A DNA stretch of 64,000 nt, taken from assembly GCA_020832585.1 (NCBI GenBank), contig JAFIEL010000002.1:1-64000 (forward strand), written 5' to 3'. Shown piece by piece: positions 17,707 to 26,419 of this stretch. Source of the stretch: Natronohydrobacter sp. (GTDB taxonomy: Bacteria > Pseudomonadota > Alphaproteobacteria > Rhodobacterales > Rhodobacteraceae). A program made the translations under genes and the position numbers. The notes below the pieces were generated by a model that saw only the letters and a program-made list of their open reading frames with translations, did not search any database and was not told where the DNA came from. Position 1 is the first letter of the stretch. The number at the start of each line of letters is the position of its first letter.

Positions 17707-17746
17707 TCATGTCTCTCCAATTGAGATCTGAGCCGATCAATCTGCG

Positions 17747-17971
17747 TCAGAAAGCATTCGTGCCGTTGTCGATTGCAAAGCGACGTACTTCTTTCCCGTC
17801 ACTTATGACTGTGTCGAAAAACAACTCTCGGGGCCGCGCCCACATCTCTGCAGAGGTCGCAGAACGGTAGATCACCAGTTCACTGTGATCCTCCGAATGC
17901 TTCGCGAACCCGACAATATAGTATCGTCCACCCTTGAAATGTGTGCATGGCTTTCCGATCAACTCGTCCAT
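17747..17971 (-). CDS. DUF1653 small protein
   Basis: A 74-residue soluble protein. The sequence HFKGGRYYIVGFAKHSEDHSELVIYR and the later WARPRELFFDTV match the conserved core of DUF1653 domain proteins. The family's biochemical role is not established. It lies 40 nt upstream of the hydroxyacid dehydrogenase gene on the same strand, possibly co-transcribed. Confidence 0.8.
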   Translation of the reverse strand: MDELIGKPCTHFKGGRYYIVGFAKHSEDHSELVIYRSATSAEMWARPRELFFDTVISDGKEVRRFAIDNGTNAF

Positions 17972-18385
17972 CGCCTCATTCCCTTTGTCACGCCTGTCAT
18001 AAACCCTGAACTAGACTGAACCAAAACCCGATGCTACCCGTGATTGCCATGAAATGGAGAACACGGAAAGCCAGCGGAAACTGGGATATGAATGCGAATC
18101 AATCCTGATTTTTGGGAGATCTGTTTATGTTCCTTCCGGATGCAATGACTGCATCTCGCGTGACGACCTTTGCCAAAACCTTTGGCGTGGAGATCAGTCG
18201 CGTGGCCTTGGTTTGCAGGGATCATGACCAATGTTGCGGCATAAGCGCAGATCACAGCGGATTTTCTGGCAAGGAAGTCACTTGATTGGATGGCAATGAC
18301 AGGCGAACTTGGTTAAGGTAGAATCTTCTTATAGTTGTGCGATCCTCGCATTAGACATTGGCCAACATGCTGGAAGGAGCCTGGC
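17972..18385. other. Intergenic stretch upstream of the nrdJ-like gene
   Basis: About 410 bases without a credible gene; the short open frames lack ribosome sites and family features. A TATAGT at 18330-18335 could be a -10 element for the nrdJ-like gene, but the -35 match is weak. I looked for and did not find the conserved parts of a cobalamin riboswitch. Confidence 0.5.
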
Positions 18386-20110
18386 ATGTACTTTGAAGAA
18401 ATCAAAGAGATCGGCAGAGACCGTTTCGATGTGCCGATCGCGCATCAGATCTGGGATATGAAGTATCGCTTTCGCCGTGGCGGGATAAACCTCGATGACA
18501 CGGTCGACGATACCTGGCAACGCGTTGCAAAGGCAATTGCGCAGCCGGAGGGCGTGGAAAGCGCCCTATTTTGGGAGTCGCAATTTCTTGGGATCCTTGA
18601 TGATTTTCAATTCCTGCCCGCTGGACGTATCCTCGCAGGTGCGGGAACTGGCCGAAAAGTCACCCTGATCAACACTTTCGTCATGCAGACGATCCCCGAC
18701 TCGATCGAAGGGATCTGCGATACACTCAAGAATGCTGCGCTGACAATGAAGATGGGGGGCGGTCTCGGATACGACTTCTCGACCATCCGCCCGAAAGGCA
18801 CTCTCGTGGCCGGGCTCGACTGCCCGGCAGCCGGGCCGCTCTCTGCCATGGATATCTGCGATGCCATGTGCCGCATGCTGGTCGAGGGTAGCGGACGGGG
18901 TGCGATGATGGGGACCCTGCGCTGCGACCACCCTGACATCGAAGCATTCATTGATGCCAAGACCGACCGCACGCGGCTGCGCAATTTCAACCTGTCGGTT
19001 CTTGTGACCGATGCGTTCATGGCAGCGCTCGAAGCCGATTCAGACTGGCCGCTGATCTGGCAGGGAGAGACCGTGCGCGTCGTCAGGGCCAAAGCACTCT
19101 GGCGGCAGATCATGGAGCGCACCTATGCCAGCGCTGAACCTGGTGTGTTGTTCATCGACCGCATGAACGCGCGCAATCCGATGGTCTGGACGGAAACCTT
19201 GTGCACAACGAATTCCTGCGCCGAGCAACCGCTGCCACCGAACGGAAGCTGCCCGCTGGGATCGATCAATCTTGCGCAGCTGGTCACGGATCCCTTCACG
19301 TCGATGGCACGGCTTGATCTCGACCGGTTGCGTCAGATCGTGCCTGTCGCTGTGCGGTTCATGGACAATGTCATTGATGTCTCTGGCTACCCGATAGAGG
19401 CGCAGCGGGTTGAGGCGTTGGCAAAACGTCGGATCGGTCTTGGCGTGACCGGCGTTGCCGACGCACTTGCGATGATCGGACTTGTCTATGGCGAACCAGA
19501 GGCGGCGGCGGCACTCGAGACATGGGTTTCAGAAATCCAGCGCTGCGCACTTGAGGCCTCAACCGCACTCGCACGGGAGAAAGGTCCCTTTCCTGCTTTC
19601 GAGGCAGAGCCATATCTGGCTACCGAGGCGATGGCATGGATCGACGACGGCCTGAGAAGCGACATCGCAACCCACGGGTTGCGCAACGCCGTGCTGACCA
19701 CAATCGCGCCGACAGGAACGACGTCAATGTTCGCAAACAATGTATCCTCTGGTATCGAGCCGATTTTTGCGGCCTCTTATTTCCGTCGCGTCACGCAGCC
19801 CGATGGATCACACACAACCGAAGAAGTGGTGGATTATGCGGTATCACTGTGGCGTCAACTGAAAGGCCAATGCACTCCGCTACCCCCGGCTTTCGTGACA
19901 GCAATGGATCTCGACCCAGAGGCACATATCCGCATGCAGGCAGCCGCCCAACGTCACATCGACAGCGCCATTTCCAAGACCGTCAATTGTCCGGAGGATA
20001 TATCCTTCGAAGACTTTGAGAATGTCTATCTCTCGGCTTATCGGACCGGGTGCAAGGGATGCACGACGTATCGACCGAATGATGTGACCGGTTCGGTGCT
20101 CAACACATGA
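18386..20110 (+). CDS. nrdJ: Short class II (adenosylcobalamin-dependent) ribonucleotide reductase homologue
   Basis: A 574-residue homologue of the NrdJ catalytic barrel. Conserved parts include LPAGRILAGAGTG, GGGLGYDFSTIRPKG, RGAMMGTLRCDHPDIEAF, the radical-site segment NSCAEQPLPPNGSCPLGSIN (Asn, Cys and Glu kept, and the second redox Cys kept) and the late PTGTTSMFANN. Two things are unusual. The N-terminal redox cysteine, normally in an NCFV motif, is Thr (INTFVMQTIPDS, about residue 98). The protein also stops just after GCTTYRPNDVTGSVL, without the usual C-terminal thiol tail. The start ATG at 18386 has AAGGAG upstream. Normal turnover by thioredoxin-coupled reduction is therefore doubtful. 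Confidence 0.82.
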   Translation: MYFEEIKEIGRDRFDVPIAHQIWDMKYRFRRGGINLDDTVDDTWQRVAKAIAQPEGVESALFWESQFLGILDDFQFLPAGRILAGAGTGRKVTLINTFVMQTIPDSIEGICDTLKNAALTMKMGGGLGYDFSTIRPKGTLVAGLDCPAAGPLSAMDICDAMCRMLVEGSGRGAMMGTLRCDHPDIEAFIDAKTDRTRLRNFNLSVLVTDAFMAALEADSDWPLIWQGETVRVVRAKALWRQIMERTYASAEPGVLFIDRMNARNPMVWTETLCTTNSCAEQPLPPNGSCPLGSINLAQLVTDPFTSMARLDLDRLRQIVPVAVRFMDNVIDVSGYPIEAQRVEALAKRRIGLGVTGVADALAMIGLVYGEPEAAAALETWVSEIQRCALEASTALAREKGPFPAFEAEPYLATEAMAWIDDGLRSDIATHGLRNAVLTTIAPTGTTSMFANNVSSGIEPIFAASYFRRVTQPDGSHTTEEVVDYAVSLWRQLKGQCTPLPPAFVTAMDLDPEAHIRMQAAAQRHIDSAISKTVNCPEDISFEDFENVYLSAYRTGCKGCTTYRPNDVTGSVLNT

Positions 20111-20220
20111 CAGCGATTCAGCAAAGGAAGCGCCCCGACCGTGGTTCTGGTCTGTTAGAAGAATGTTAGCAATCACGCGAATAGTATTCCAGTCAAGTGA
20201 CAAGTGGGAGCATGTTCGAC

Positions 20221-20669
20221 ATGAAACTTTGCGCCTGTGCCGGGTCAGGAAACTGGGTGAGACACTGGATGGCGCTCAAACAGCTTCCAGCGGACCAGAA
20301 ACTGATCGTGATCAATGCACTTCAAGGTCAACAGACCGGATTGGACGTTTCATATCGCCCGCAAGGTTCCTTACCATGATCCCGCCAAGGGAACGCAAAA
20401 CGCGGTCAATCGGTATCGCAACATGGCCAGACCGCGCGCGCTCTGGCCATGACCGCCCGAATCGCCACCTGACAGACAGGGAGTTTGTTCTACGCTCAGG
20501 GTATTCCATTGCGGAGATTGCCAATTTCGGATACCGTCATGCTGCTGGTGACGCCGGGATAGACTACATGGATTATCCGCAAATCACACGCTGGGATGAG
20601 TGCGCCTTGCTGACGCCGGATTTGCAGCCTCACAAAGCGCTTGGTCAATTTGCTGCTTATCCCGCATGA
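20221..20669 (+). pseudogene. Decayed glutathione S-transferase gene
   Basis: A 52-codon frame at 20221-20379 (MKLCACAGSGNWVRHWMALK, ending YRPQGSLP then stop) looks like the thioredoxin-fold start of a glutathione transferase, where NPxGxLP is expected. Further on, in another frame, YSIAEIANFGYRHAAGDAGI and DYMDYPQITRWDE resemble the C-terminal helical domain (typically YSIADIA...FPxVxxW). The middle is missing. The region thus appears to be a truncated, frameshifted relic between nrdJ and the histidine kinase gene. This rests on motif memory, not on an alignment. Confidence 0.5.
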
Positions 20670-20696
20670 TGTTCGCAAGCCCAAGGCGTGGCAGAG

Positions 20697-22619
20697 ATGA
20701 TAGCCAAAAGTGAAGTAGCCGAAAGCGACCTGTCATCTGGAAACGTGCAACCAGATGGTGGTTTCGACATCATTCGTCGCTTGCGGGTGCCGGTCTGGGT
20801 TTTCGATATCGACAGATCCCGCATCGCATTTGCCAATGACGCCGCCTGCGCACTTTGGAGCGCGCCCGACGAGGAGGCGCTAAGAGCGCGTGATCTTGGT
20901 TCCGACATGTCTGTGACAGTGGCCAAGCGTCTGAAGCAGTATCAATCTGATTTCACCGCCTCGGACGCCACTTTTTCTGAACTCTGGACGCTTTATCCCG
21001 GCGGTGTTCCCAAAAGTGTCATGGTGGAATATAGTGGCTTTGTATTGCCCGACGGACGGATGGGCATGTTATGCGAGGTCACGGCCGAGGCCGGGGTTGA
21101 AACGGAGCCGCATAACCTGCGCAGCGCAGAGGCCGTGCTGCATACCGACGTGATCATCGCTCTTTTCAGCGCACAGGGCGATCCCCTCTACCTGAACCCC
21201 GCTGCCAGAAGCGCCTTGCCGACTGGCGTGCAAACGCTCGCTTCGCTTTTTTTCGATATGTCGGATTTTGACCTGTTGGAAAGCCAGATGCGAAATAATG
21301 GCGAGGTTCGGTTCGTCACGCGGATACGTCTTTCCGCTGGCGTGCGCTGGATCGATCTCTCCGCCAGATCCTGTCTTGATGCTGCAACAGGCAGCCCGGC
21401 CATTCTATTGACGGCCATTGATGTGACAGAACTGATGTATGCGCGCGAAGCGGCAGAGGCCGCGAACCATGCAAAATCCAAATTCCTTGCGAATATGAGC
21501 CATGAAATCCGCACGCCCCTGAACGGCGTTCTGGGCATGGCTGATCTGATGGCGGAAACAAGGCTGGACGACGACCAGAAGACCATGCTGGCTACTATCC
21601 GGGAGTCCGGCTGGAGCCTGTTGACCTTGCTCAATGACATACTTGATCTGGCGCGTGTCGAATCCGGTAAACTCGGCCTTGAACAAAGTCCGTTTGACCT
21701 GTCTAGCCTGATTGACCGCCTTGCCTCTTTGCATGGACCGAACGCACGCGCCAAGGGAGTCGATCTGACTATTCACCACACTCAGGACTTGGGCGCGCTG
21801 CGCCTGGGGGATGAAACCCGCGTCATGCAAATCCTGCACAATCTGATCGGCAATGCAGTCAAGTTCACCGAACATGGTACTGTATCGCTCTGGGTCCATG
21901 CCAATGATCCACAGGCGTTAAGCTTCACGATCTCTGACACTGGCATCGGCATGTCTCAGGAGCAGGTAGACCGCATATTCAACGAGTTCGAACAAGCCGA
22001 GGCAGGAACAGCCAGACGCTACGGCGGTAGCGGGCTGGGAATGACCATCGTGCGAAAACTGCTGGAACTGATGGATGGCGAAATACGCATCGAAAGCACG
22101 CCGGGAAAAGGTACGGTCGTCGAAATAAGTGCTCAACTGCCTGTCATTTCGAACCCGGTCAATCCACTTCCACACCTATCCACCAACAGCCCCTGGGAAA
22201 TTGCCGGCCTTCGCGGACGACGCGTGCTGGCCGCTGATGACAATGCCACAAATCGATTGATTCTGGCAGCCATGCTGGCAAGGCTCGGCATGGATGTTCG
22301 TTTGGCAGAGAACGGCGTAGAGGCGTGCAATCTCTGGCGCTCGGAGACATTCGATGTGATGCTGCTCGACATTTCGATGCCGGTGATGGACGGGCTTGAA
22401 GCGCTGCGTGTGATGCGCGCCGAATCGCTTGAATCCGGTCGACCGCTTCCTGTTGCCATTGCGGCAACGGCCAATGTCATGACAGATCACGTTGCTCAGT
22501 ATTTCGCCGAAGGCTTTGCCGATACGCTTCCCAAACCGCTCAATCGCCAGCAGCTTGAAGATGTGATGATTCACCGTCTGGCGTCAAAAAACGAGGATTA
22601 TCCTGGCTGGGACGCATAA
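20697..22619 (+). CDS. Hybrid sensor histidine kinase with two PAS-like domains and a receiver
   Basis: A protein of about 640 residues with no clear membrane segment. Two PAS-like regions (about 20-125 and 140-250) come first, then HisKA with the phosphoacceptor in [17 protein letters not shown] (His about 269). The HATPase domain has [17 protein letters not shown] and GGSGLGMTI, and the C-terminal receiver has the phospho-Asp in [11 protein letters not shown] (about 558). No Hpt domain or separate response regulator is adjacent, so phosphate must pass to a partner elsewhere. The start is taken at the ATG at 20697 with AAGG upstream; a GTG at 20688 is possible. Confidence 0.88.
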   Translation: MIAKSEVAESDLSSGNVQPDGGFDIIRRLRVPVWVFDIDRSRIAFANDAACALWSAPDEEALRARDLGSDMSVTVAKRLKQYQSDFTASDATFSELWTLYPGGVPKSVMVEYSGFVLPDGRMGMLCEVTAEAGVETEPHNLRSAEAVLHTDVIIALFSAQGDPLYLNPAARSALPTGVQTLASLFFDMSDFDLLESQMRNNGEVRFVTRIRLSAGVRWIDLSARSCLDAATGSPAILLTAIDVTELMYAREAAEAANHAKSKFLANMSHEIRTPLNGVLGMADLMAETRLDDDQKTMLATIRESGWSLLTLLNDILDLARVESGKLGLEQSPFDLSSLIDRLASLHGPNARAKGVDLTIHHTQDLGALRLGDETRVMQILHNLIGNAVKFTEHGTVSLWVHANDPQALSFTISDTGIGMSQEQVDRIFNEFEQAEAGTARRYGGSGLGMTIVRKLLELMDGEIRIESTPGKGTVVEISAQLPVISNPVNPLPHLSTNSPWEIAGLRGRRVLAADDNATNRLILAAMLARLGMDVRLAENGVEACNLWRSETFDVMLLDISMPVMDGLEALRVMRAESLESGRPLPVAIAATANVMTDHVAQYFAEGFADTLPKPLNRQQLEDVMIHRLASKNEDYPGWDA

Positions 22620-22633
22620 AAGATGGCGGCAAC

Positions 22634-23428
22634 CTACATCATCCCTTCGACTTCTGGGGCGGTGACAAAACGCCATTTGCGCAAAGGGCCAGCCATCACG
22701 TTGAGATAGTAAAGTTCAAAACCATGAGGCGCGCCGCAAGGGTGATGGCCGCGCGGGACAAGAGCGACATCGTGATCCTCGACGGCCAAGGTCTCGTTCA
22801 GGCTGCCATCATCAGTGTAGACCCGTTGCAGCGCCCAGCCATTCGCGGGATTCACGCGGTGGTAATAGGTTTCTTCCAGATAAGTGATGCGCGGAAAGTC
22901 GTCTTCGTCATGGCGGTGGCTAGGATAGCTGGACCAGTTGCCCGCAGGGGTGAACACTTCTGTCACCAGCAGACTGTCGCAATAATCTTCATTCTCCATT
23001 GCGATATTGTTGATCCAGCGCGTATTGGACCCTTCGCCACGCTGTGTGAGAGAAATGCCATCCGGGCCAATCCGCCGCGCAGCGTGCCCGCCATGGCCCG
23101 GTGCAGAACATACCGCGATGGTGCAATCGGTCTGCGCCACGGCCTGCCAATCCTTGCCTGCCGGCACATAAAGGCAATGCGGCGGGGACTTTTCGAACAC
23201 ATTCATCCGGTCGCCCAAGGTACCCCAGTCCCGCCCTGCGGCCGAAATAGCAGCCTTGCCCTCTACCATGACCACAACCACCTCGCGCGCGCCAGTGGCC
23301 TCATGCACGTCTTCGCCAGCGCGCAGGCGATAAAGGCTGAAACCAACATACCGCCAGCCAGCGGATTGGGGCGTGATCTCGTGCACCTTGCCATGCGTGC
23401 CGAAGGGTTTGCGCAGAAGATATGACAT
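22634..23428 (-). CDS. iolB: 5-deoxy-glucuronate isomerase IolB
   Basis: A 264-residue bicupin of the KduI/IolB family. YPSHRHDEDDFPRITYLEETYYHRVNP (about residues 165-190, quoted here in overlapping pieces YPSHRHDEDD and LEETYYHRV) carries the metal-binding His and Glu residues. It converts 5-deoxy-D-glucuronate to 5-dehydro-2-deoxy-D-gluconate in myo-inositol breakdown. It is the last gene of the iol run and ends 14 nt from the converging histidine kinase gene. Confidence 0.92.
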   Translation of the reverse strand: MSYLLRKPFGTHGKVHEITPQSAGWRYVGFSLYRLRAGEDVHEATGAREVVVVMVEGKAAISAAGRDWGTLGDRMNVFEKSPPHCLYVPAGKDWQAVAQTDCTIAVCSAPGHGGHAARRIGPDGISLTQRGEGSNTRWINNIAMENEDYCDSLLVTEVFTPAGNWSSYPSHRHDEDDFPRITYLEETYYHRVNPANGWALQRVYTDDGSLNETLAVEDHDVALVPRGHHPCGAPHGFELYYLNVMAGPLRKWRFVTAPEVEGMM

Positions 23429-23439
23429 GGGCGTAACCT

Positions 23440-23634
23440 CTATTCCGGGTCTTTGGGGTCAAATGCGATGAAGAACTGATGTGCACAATAAATGCCGACC
23501 GCGCCAAAAAGGATCGCAAAGAACGGGCTGCCGGTGGCAAGCTCATAGACTGCCCAGCCAAGGCAGAAGACCACCACGGCGACACGCCGCCAGACCGGGC
23601 GGAAGAAAGAATGTTGCACATCGATCAGTTTCAT
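23440..23634 (-). CDS. Small membrane protein inside the iol operon
   Basis: A 64-residue protein with two hydrophobic segments (about 16-33 and 37-54) between charged ends. The start ATG overlaps the iolE stop in ATGA, and it lies 11 nt before iolB, so it is almost surely expressed. I do not recognise a family. The tight coupling hints at a role tied to the inositol pathway, but none can be stated. Confidence 0.65.
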   Translation of the reverse strand: MKLIDVQHSFFRPVWRRVAVVVFCLGWAVYELATGSPFFAILFGAVGIYCAHQFFIAFDPKDPE

Positions 23635-24533
23635 GAGGCGCCGACCAATCCTGTCTTTGCGGCCAGACGTCTGAGCGTGTGCAAACCAAGTGTCTGATAC
23701 AGAAGCGGATTATGGATTGCTGGATCCTGTTCAGCTTCGATCACGATCCACCCATCATAGCTGCTCTCGGCGAGGATGGCCAAAAGCGGTTCGAAATCTA
23801 TCGCGCCATCCTGATCGCCCGGAACCGTAAAGACGCCTGACCGCACGCCATCCATGAAAGACAGATTGTCGGCCTCGATCCGGGCCTTGATCTTGGCGCG
23901 GACGTTTTTTGCATGGAAATGACGCACCCGGCCTACATGCTGCCGCAGCACAGTTTCGGGATCACCCCCGCCAAACCAGCAATGGCCCGCATCGAAGAGG
24001 AGTTTTGTATGTGGTCCCGTCGCGCCCATGAAGGCGTCAATATCCTCGGGCGTCTGAACGACAGTTCCCATGTGATGATGATAGACAAGATCGATCCCCT
24101 GCCCTGCACAATATGCAGCAACGGCCTCAACCTTCGCCCCGAAATCGCGCATGGCCGTCGCGTCCAGCACCGGGCGGGTGGACAGAGGTTGCGCGAGACC
24201 CTGAACGGAATTCGAGGTCTCGCAGACAATCGCGACCGTGCAGCCATTATGTGCAAGTTTGTCCAGATGGGGTTGAATCGCGCGGATTTCATCCTTGACG
24301 GAATGGGCCAGCAGGTTCATCGAATGCCAGCCCGAGATGAAGGCCAGACCATAGCTTGCCAGCAGCGCGCGCAATGCTTCTGGATCATCCGGCCAGCGGT
24401 GGCCATTCTCGATCCCGTCAAAACCGATCAGCACGCCCGCTTCATGCAGGATACGCTCGGTCGGGATATCCGCGCCAAGGGTCTGGTCATCATCATTGGC
24501 CCAGGCAATAGGGTTGGTGCCGAAGCGGATCAT
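23631..24533 (-). CDS. iolE: myo-inosose-2 dehydratase IolE
   Basis: A 300-residue TIM-barrel enzyme of the AP endonuclease family 2 fold. It has the family opening RFGTNPIAWANDDD, YHHHMGTVVQTPEDI about residue 145, FDAGHCWFGGGDP about residue 175 and RVRHFHAKNVR about residue 205, giving the metal-binding Glu, Asp, His and Glu set. It dehydrates 2-keto-myo-inositol. The ATG at 24533 is preceded by GAGGA and overlaps the end of iolD. Its relative MocC belongs to rhizopine catabolism in rhizobia. Confidence 0.92.
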   Translation of the reverse strand: MIRFGTNPIAWANDDDQTLGADIPTERILHEAGVLIGFDGIENGHRWPDDPEALRALLASYGLAFISGWHSMNLLAHSVKDEIRAIQPHLDKLAHNGCTVAIVCETSNSVQGLAQPLSTRPVLDATAMRDFGAKVEAVAAYCAGQGIDLVYHHHMGTVVQTPEDIDAFMGATGPHTKLLFDAGHCWFGGGDPETVLRQHVGRVRHFHAKNVRAKIKARIEADNLSFMDGVRSGVFTVPGDQDGAIDFEPLLAILAESSYDGWIVIEAEQDPAIHNPLLYQTLGLHTLRRLAAKTGLVGAS

Positions 24534-24541
24534 GGGCGTCC

Positions 24542-26398
24542 TCAATTGCTCTGCCGCACATTCGCGGCATGGGTGATATAGGTCTCAAATGCGTCGCGCA
24601 GCCGATCTGTCGTGCCGATTTCCGGCACCGCGACATCCCACCAGTGACCTGCGCCCTCCAAGCCTTCGCCGGGGCCGGTGGCTGCAGTGGTGTCAATCAC
24701 GATAACCGTAGGGATGGCGCGGGTCCGGGCGGCGATGATTTCTACTTTCAGCGCGGCCAAATCACGCGCTTTCACTGCATGCGCGCCCATACTGGCGGCA
24801 TGGGCCACATAGTCGATCTGCGGTTGGTCCTGAACCGTACAATCGGCGTATAGGTTGTTGAAGGGCACGCCGCCTGTGCCCCGTTGCAGCCGGTTGATGC
24901 AGCCATAGCCGCGATTGTCGGTCAGGATCACCGTGAAAGGGATGCGCCGCATGACCGCAGTCGCAAGTTCGGAATTGGCCATCATGTAGCTGCCATCCCC
25001 CACGAAACACAGCACTTCGCGCGCTGGCTGGGCCAGTTTCAGCCCCATTGCGCCCGCGATCTCATAGCCCATGCAGCTATAGCCATATTCCATGTGATAG
25101 CCGCCAGCGCTGGGTTGCCAAAGCAGCTTCAATGCGCCGGGCATCGTGCCTGCTGCGCACATGGCGATACTGGCCTCTGTCGCGACAGCCTGCACCGCCC
25201 CGATGACCTGCGCATCGTTTGGCAGATCACCCGCTGCGACAGGGGCTCCGCATTTGCCATCCACTGCCGCCAGCCATGTGGCGCGGGCGTCCGTATCAGG
25301 CTTGGCGCGGTAATCGCCCAAATGCGCAGACAAGGACTCAAGCGCGACAAGCGCATCGGCCACCAGGCTGATGGCCCCATGCTTGGCTGCATCATAGCCC
25401 TGGATATTGATCGAAACGAGTTTTGCATCTAGCGCGAATAGCGACCGCGACCCGGTGGTGAAATCCTGCAACCGCGTGCCAATCCCGATCACCAGATCGG
25501 CCGCAGCGAGTGCCGCATTGGCCGCAGCCGACCCATCCACCCCCGCCGCGCCGAAATTCATCGGATGCGCTTGCGCCAGCGCGGATTTGCCCGCCTGGGT
25601 CTCCGTCACAGCAATCTGGTGGCGGTTTGCGAAGTCCCCCAGCGCCGCTTCCGCGCCCGAGTAGATCACGCCACCACCACAGATAATCACAGGGCGCTTG
25701 GCATGCGCGATCATCCCCGCTACCTCCTCCAACTCGCGCGCATCAGGCGCGGGGCGGCGGATATGCCATGTGCGGGGGGCAAAGAAATCCTCCGGCCAGT
25801 CATACGCCTCGGCCTGCACATCCTGACAGAAACTCAGGCAGACCGGCCCGCAATTGGCCGGATCCGTCATCACCCGTAGCGCGCGCGGCAAGGCGCTCAG
25901 AAGTTGTTCAGGGCGCGTGATCCGGTCGAAATAGCGCACAACAGGACGGAAACAATCATTGGCGCTGACCGTGCCATCGTCGAAATCCTCGACCTGCTGC
26001 AAGACCGGATCGGGGCGGCGATTGGCAAATACATCGCCCGCAATGATCAGCAGCGGCAGGCGGTTCACATGCGCCAGCGCCGCCGCCGTCACCAGATTGG
26101 TCGCCCCCGGCCCGATGCTCGATGTTACGGCCATCGCCTGACGCCGCGCCCGCCCCTTGGCAAAGGCAATCGCCGCATGCGCCATGGTCTGCTCATTCTG
26201 GCCGCGCCATGTCGGAAAAGGCGTCGCGCATAAATCACCATGCTGCGCGCGGTGCAGCGCCTCGCCCAGACCCGCGACATTGCCGTGGCCGAAAATCGCC
26301 CAGATGCCGGGAATGAAACGGTCTCCTTCGGCATTGTGTTGCGCGCCCAGCCAGCGCACCAGTGCCTGTGCGGCAGTCAAACGAATTGTCTTGCTCAT
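24542..26398 (-). CDS. iolD: 3D-(3,5/4)-trihydroxycyclohexane-1,2-dione acylhydrolase IolD
   Basis: A 618-residue thiamine diphosphate enzyme. It has the N-terminal PYR domain with TSSIGPGATNLVTAAALAH, a central domain, and the C-terminal PP domain with the cofactor motif VGDGSYMMANSELATAV followed by VILTDN. It opens the ring of the inositol-derived dione to give 5-deoxy-D-glucuronate. It lies 21 nt after iolC and overlaps the iolE start. Confidence 0.93.
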   Translation of the reverse strand: MSKTIRLTAAQALVRWLGAQHNAEGDRFIPGIWAIFGHGNVAGLGEALHRAQHGDLCATPFPTWRGQNEQTMAHAAIAFAKGRARRQAMAVTSSIGPGATNLVTAAALAHVNRLPLLIIAGDVFANRRPDPVLQQVEDFDDGTVSANDCFRPVVRYFDRITRPEQLLSALPRALRVMTDPANCGPVCLSFCQDVQAEAYDWPEDFFAPRTWHIRRPAPDARELEEVAGMIAHAKRPVIICGGGVIYSGAEAALGDFANRHQIAVTETQAGKSALAQAHPMNFGAAGVDGSAAANAALAAADLVIGIGTRLQDFTTGSRSLFALDAKLVSINIQGYDAAKHGAISLVADALVALESLSAHLGDYRAKPDTDARATWLAAVDGKCGAPVAAGDLPNDAQVIGAVQAVATEASIAMCAAGTMPGALKLLWQPSAGGYHMEYGYSCMGYEIAGAMGLKLAQPAREVLCFVGDGSYMMANSELATAVMRRIPFTVILTDNRGYGCINRLQRGTGGVPFNNLYADCTVQDQPQIDYVAHAASMGAHAVKARDLAALKVEIIAARTRAIPTVIVIDTTAATGPGEGLEGAGHWWDVAVPEIGTTDRLRDAFETYITHAANVRQSN

Positions 26399-26419
26399 GC
26401 TTGTTCCCCGTTCAACGCG

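Noticed and set aside
18006-18022. Possible alphaproteobacterial LexA (SOS) box, GAAC...GAAC, upstream of nrdJ
   Set aside because: The spacer is six bases, not the seven of the GAAC-N7-GAAC consensus, and the site is more than 350 bases from the gene start.
18034-18255. 73-codon minus-strand open frame
   Set aside because: No ribosome site, no recognisable family and no conserved neighbour.
17972-18385. Cobalamin riboswitch upstream of the B12-dependent reductase gene
   Set aside because: I could not find the conserved B12-box-like segments or the expected paired elements in this stretch.
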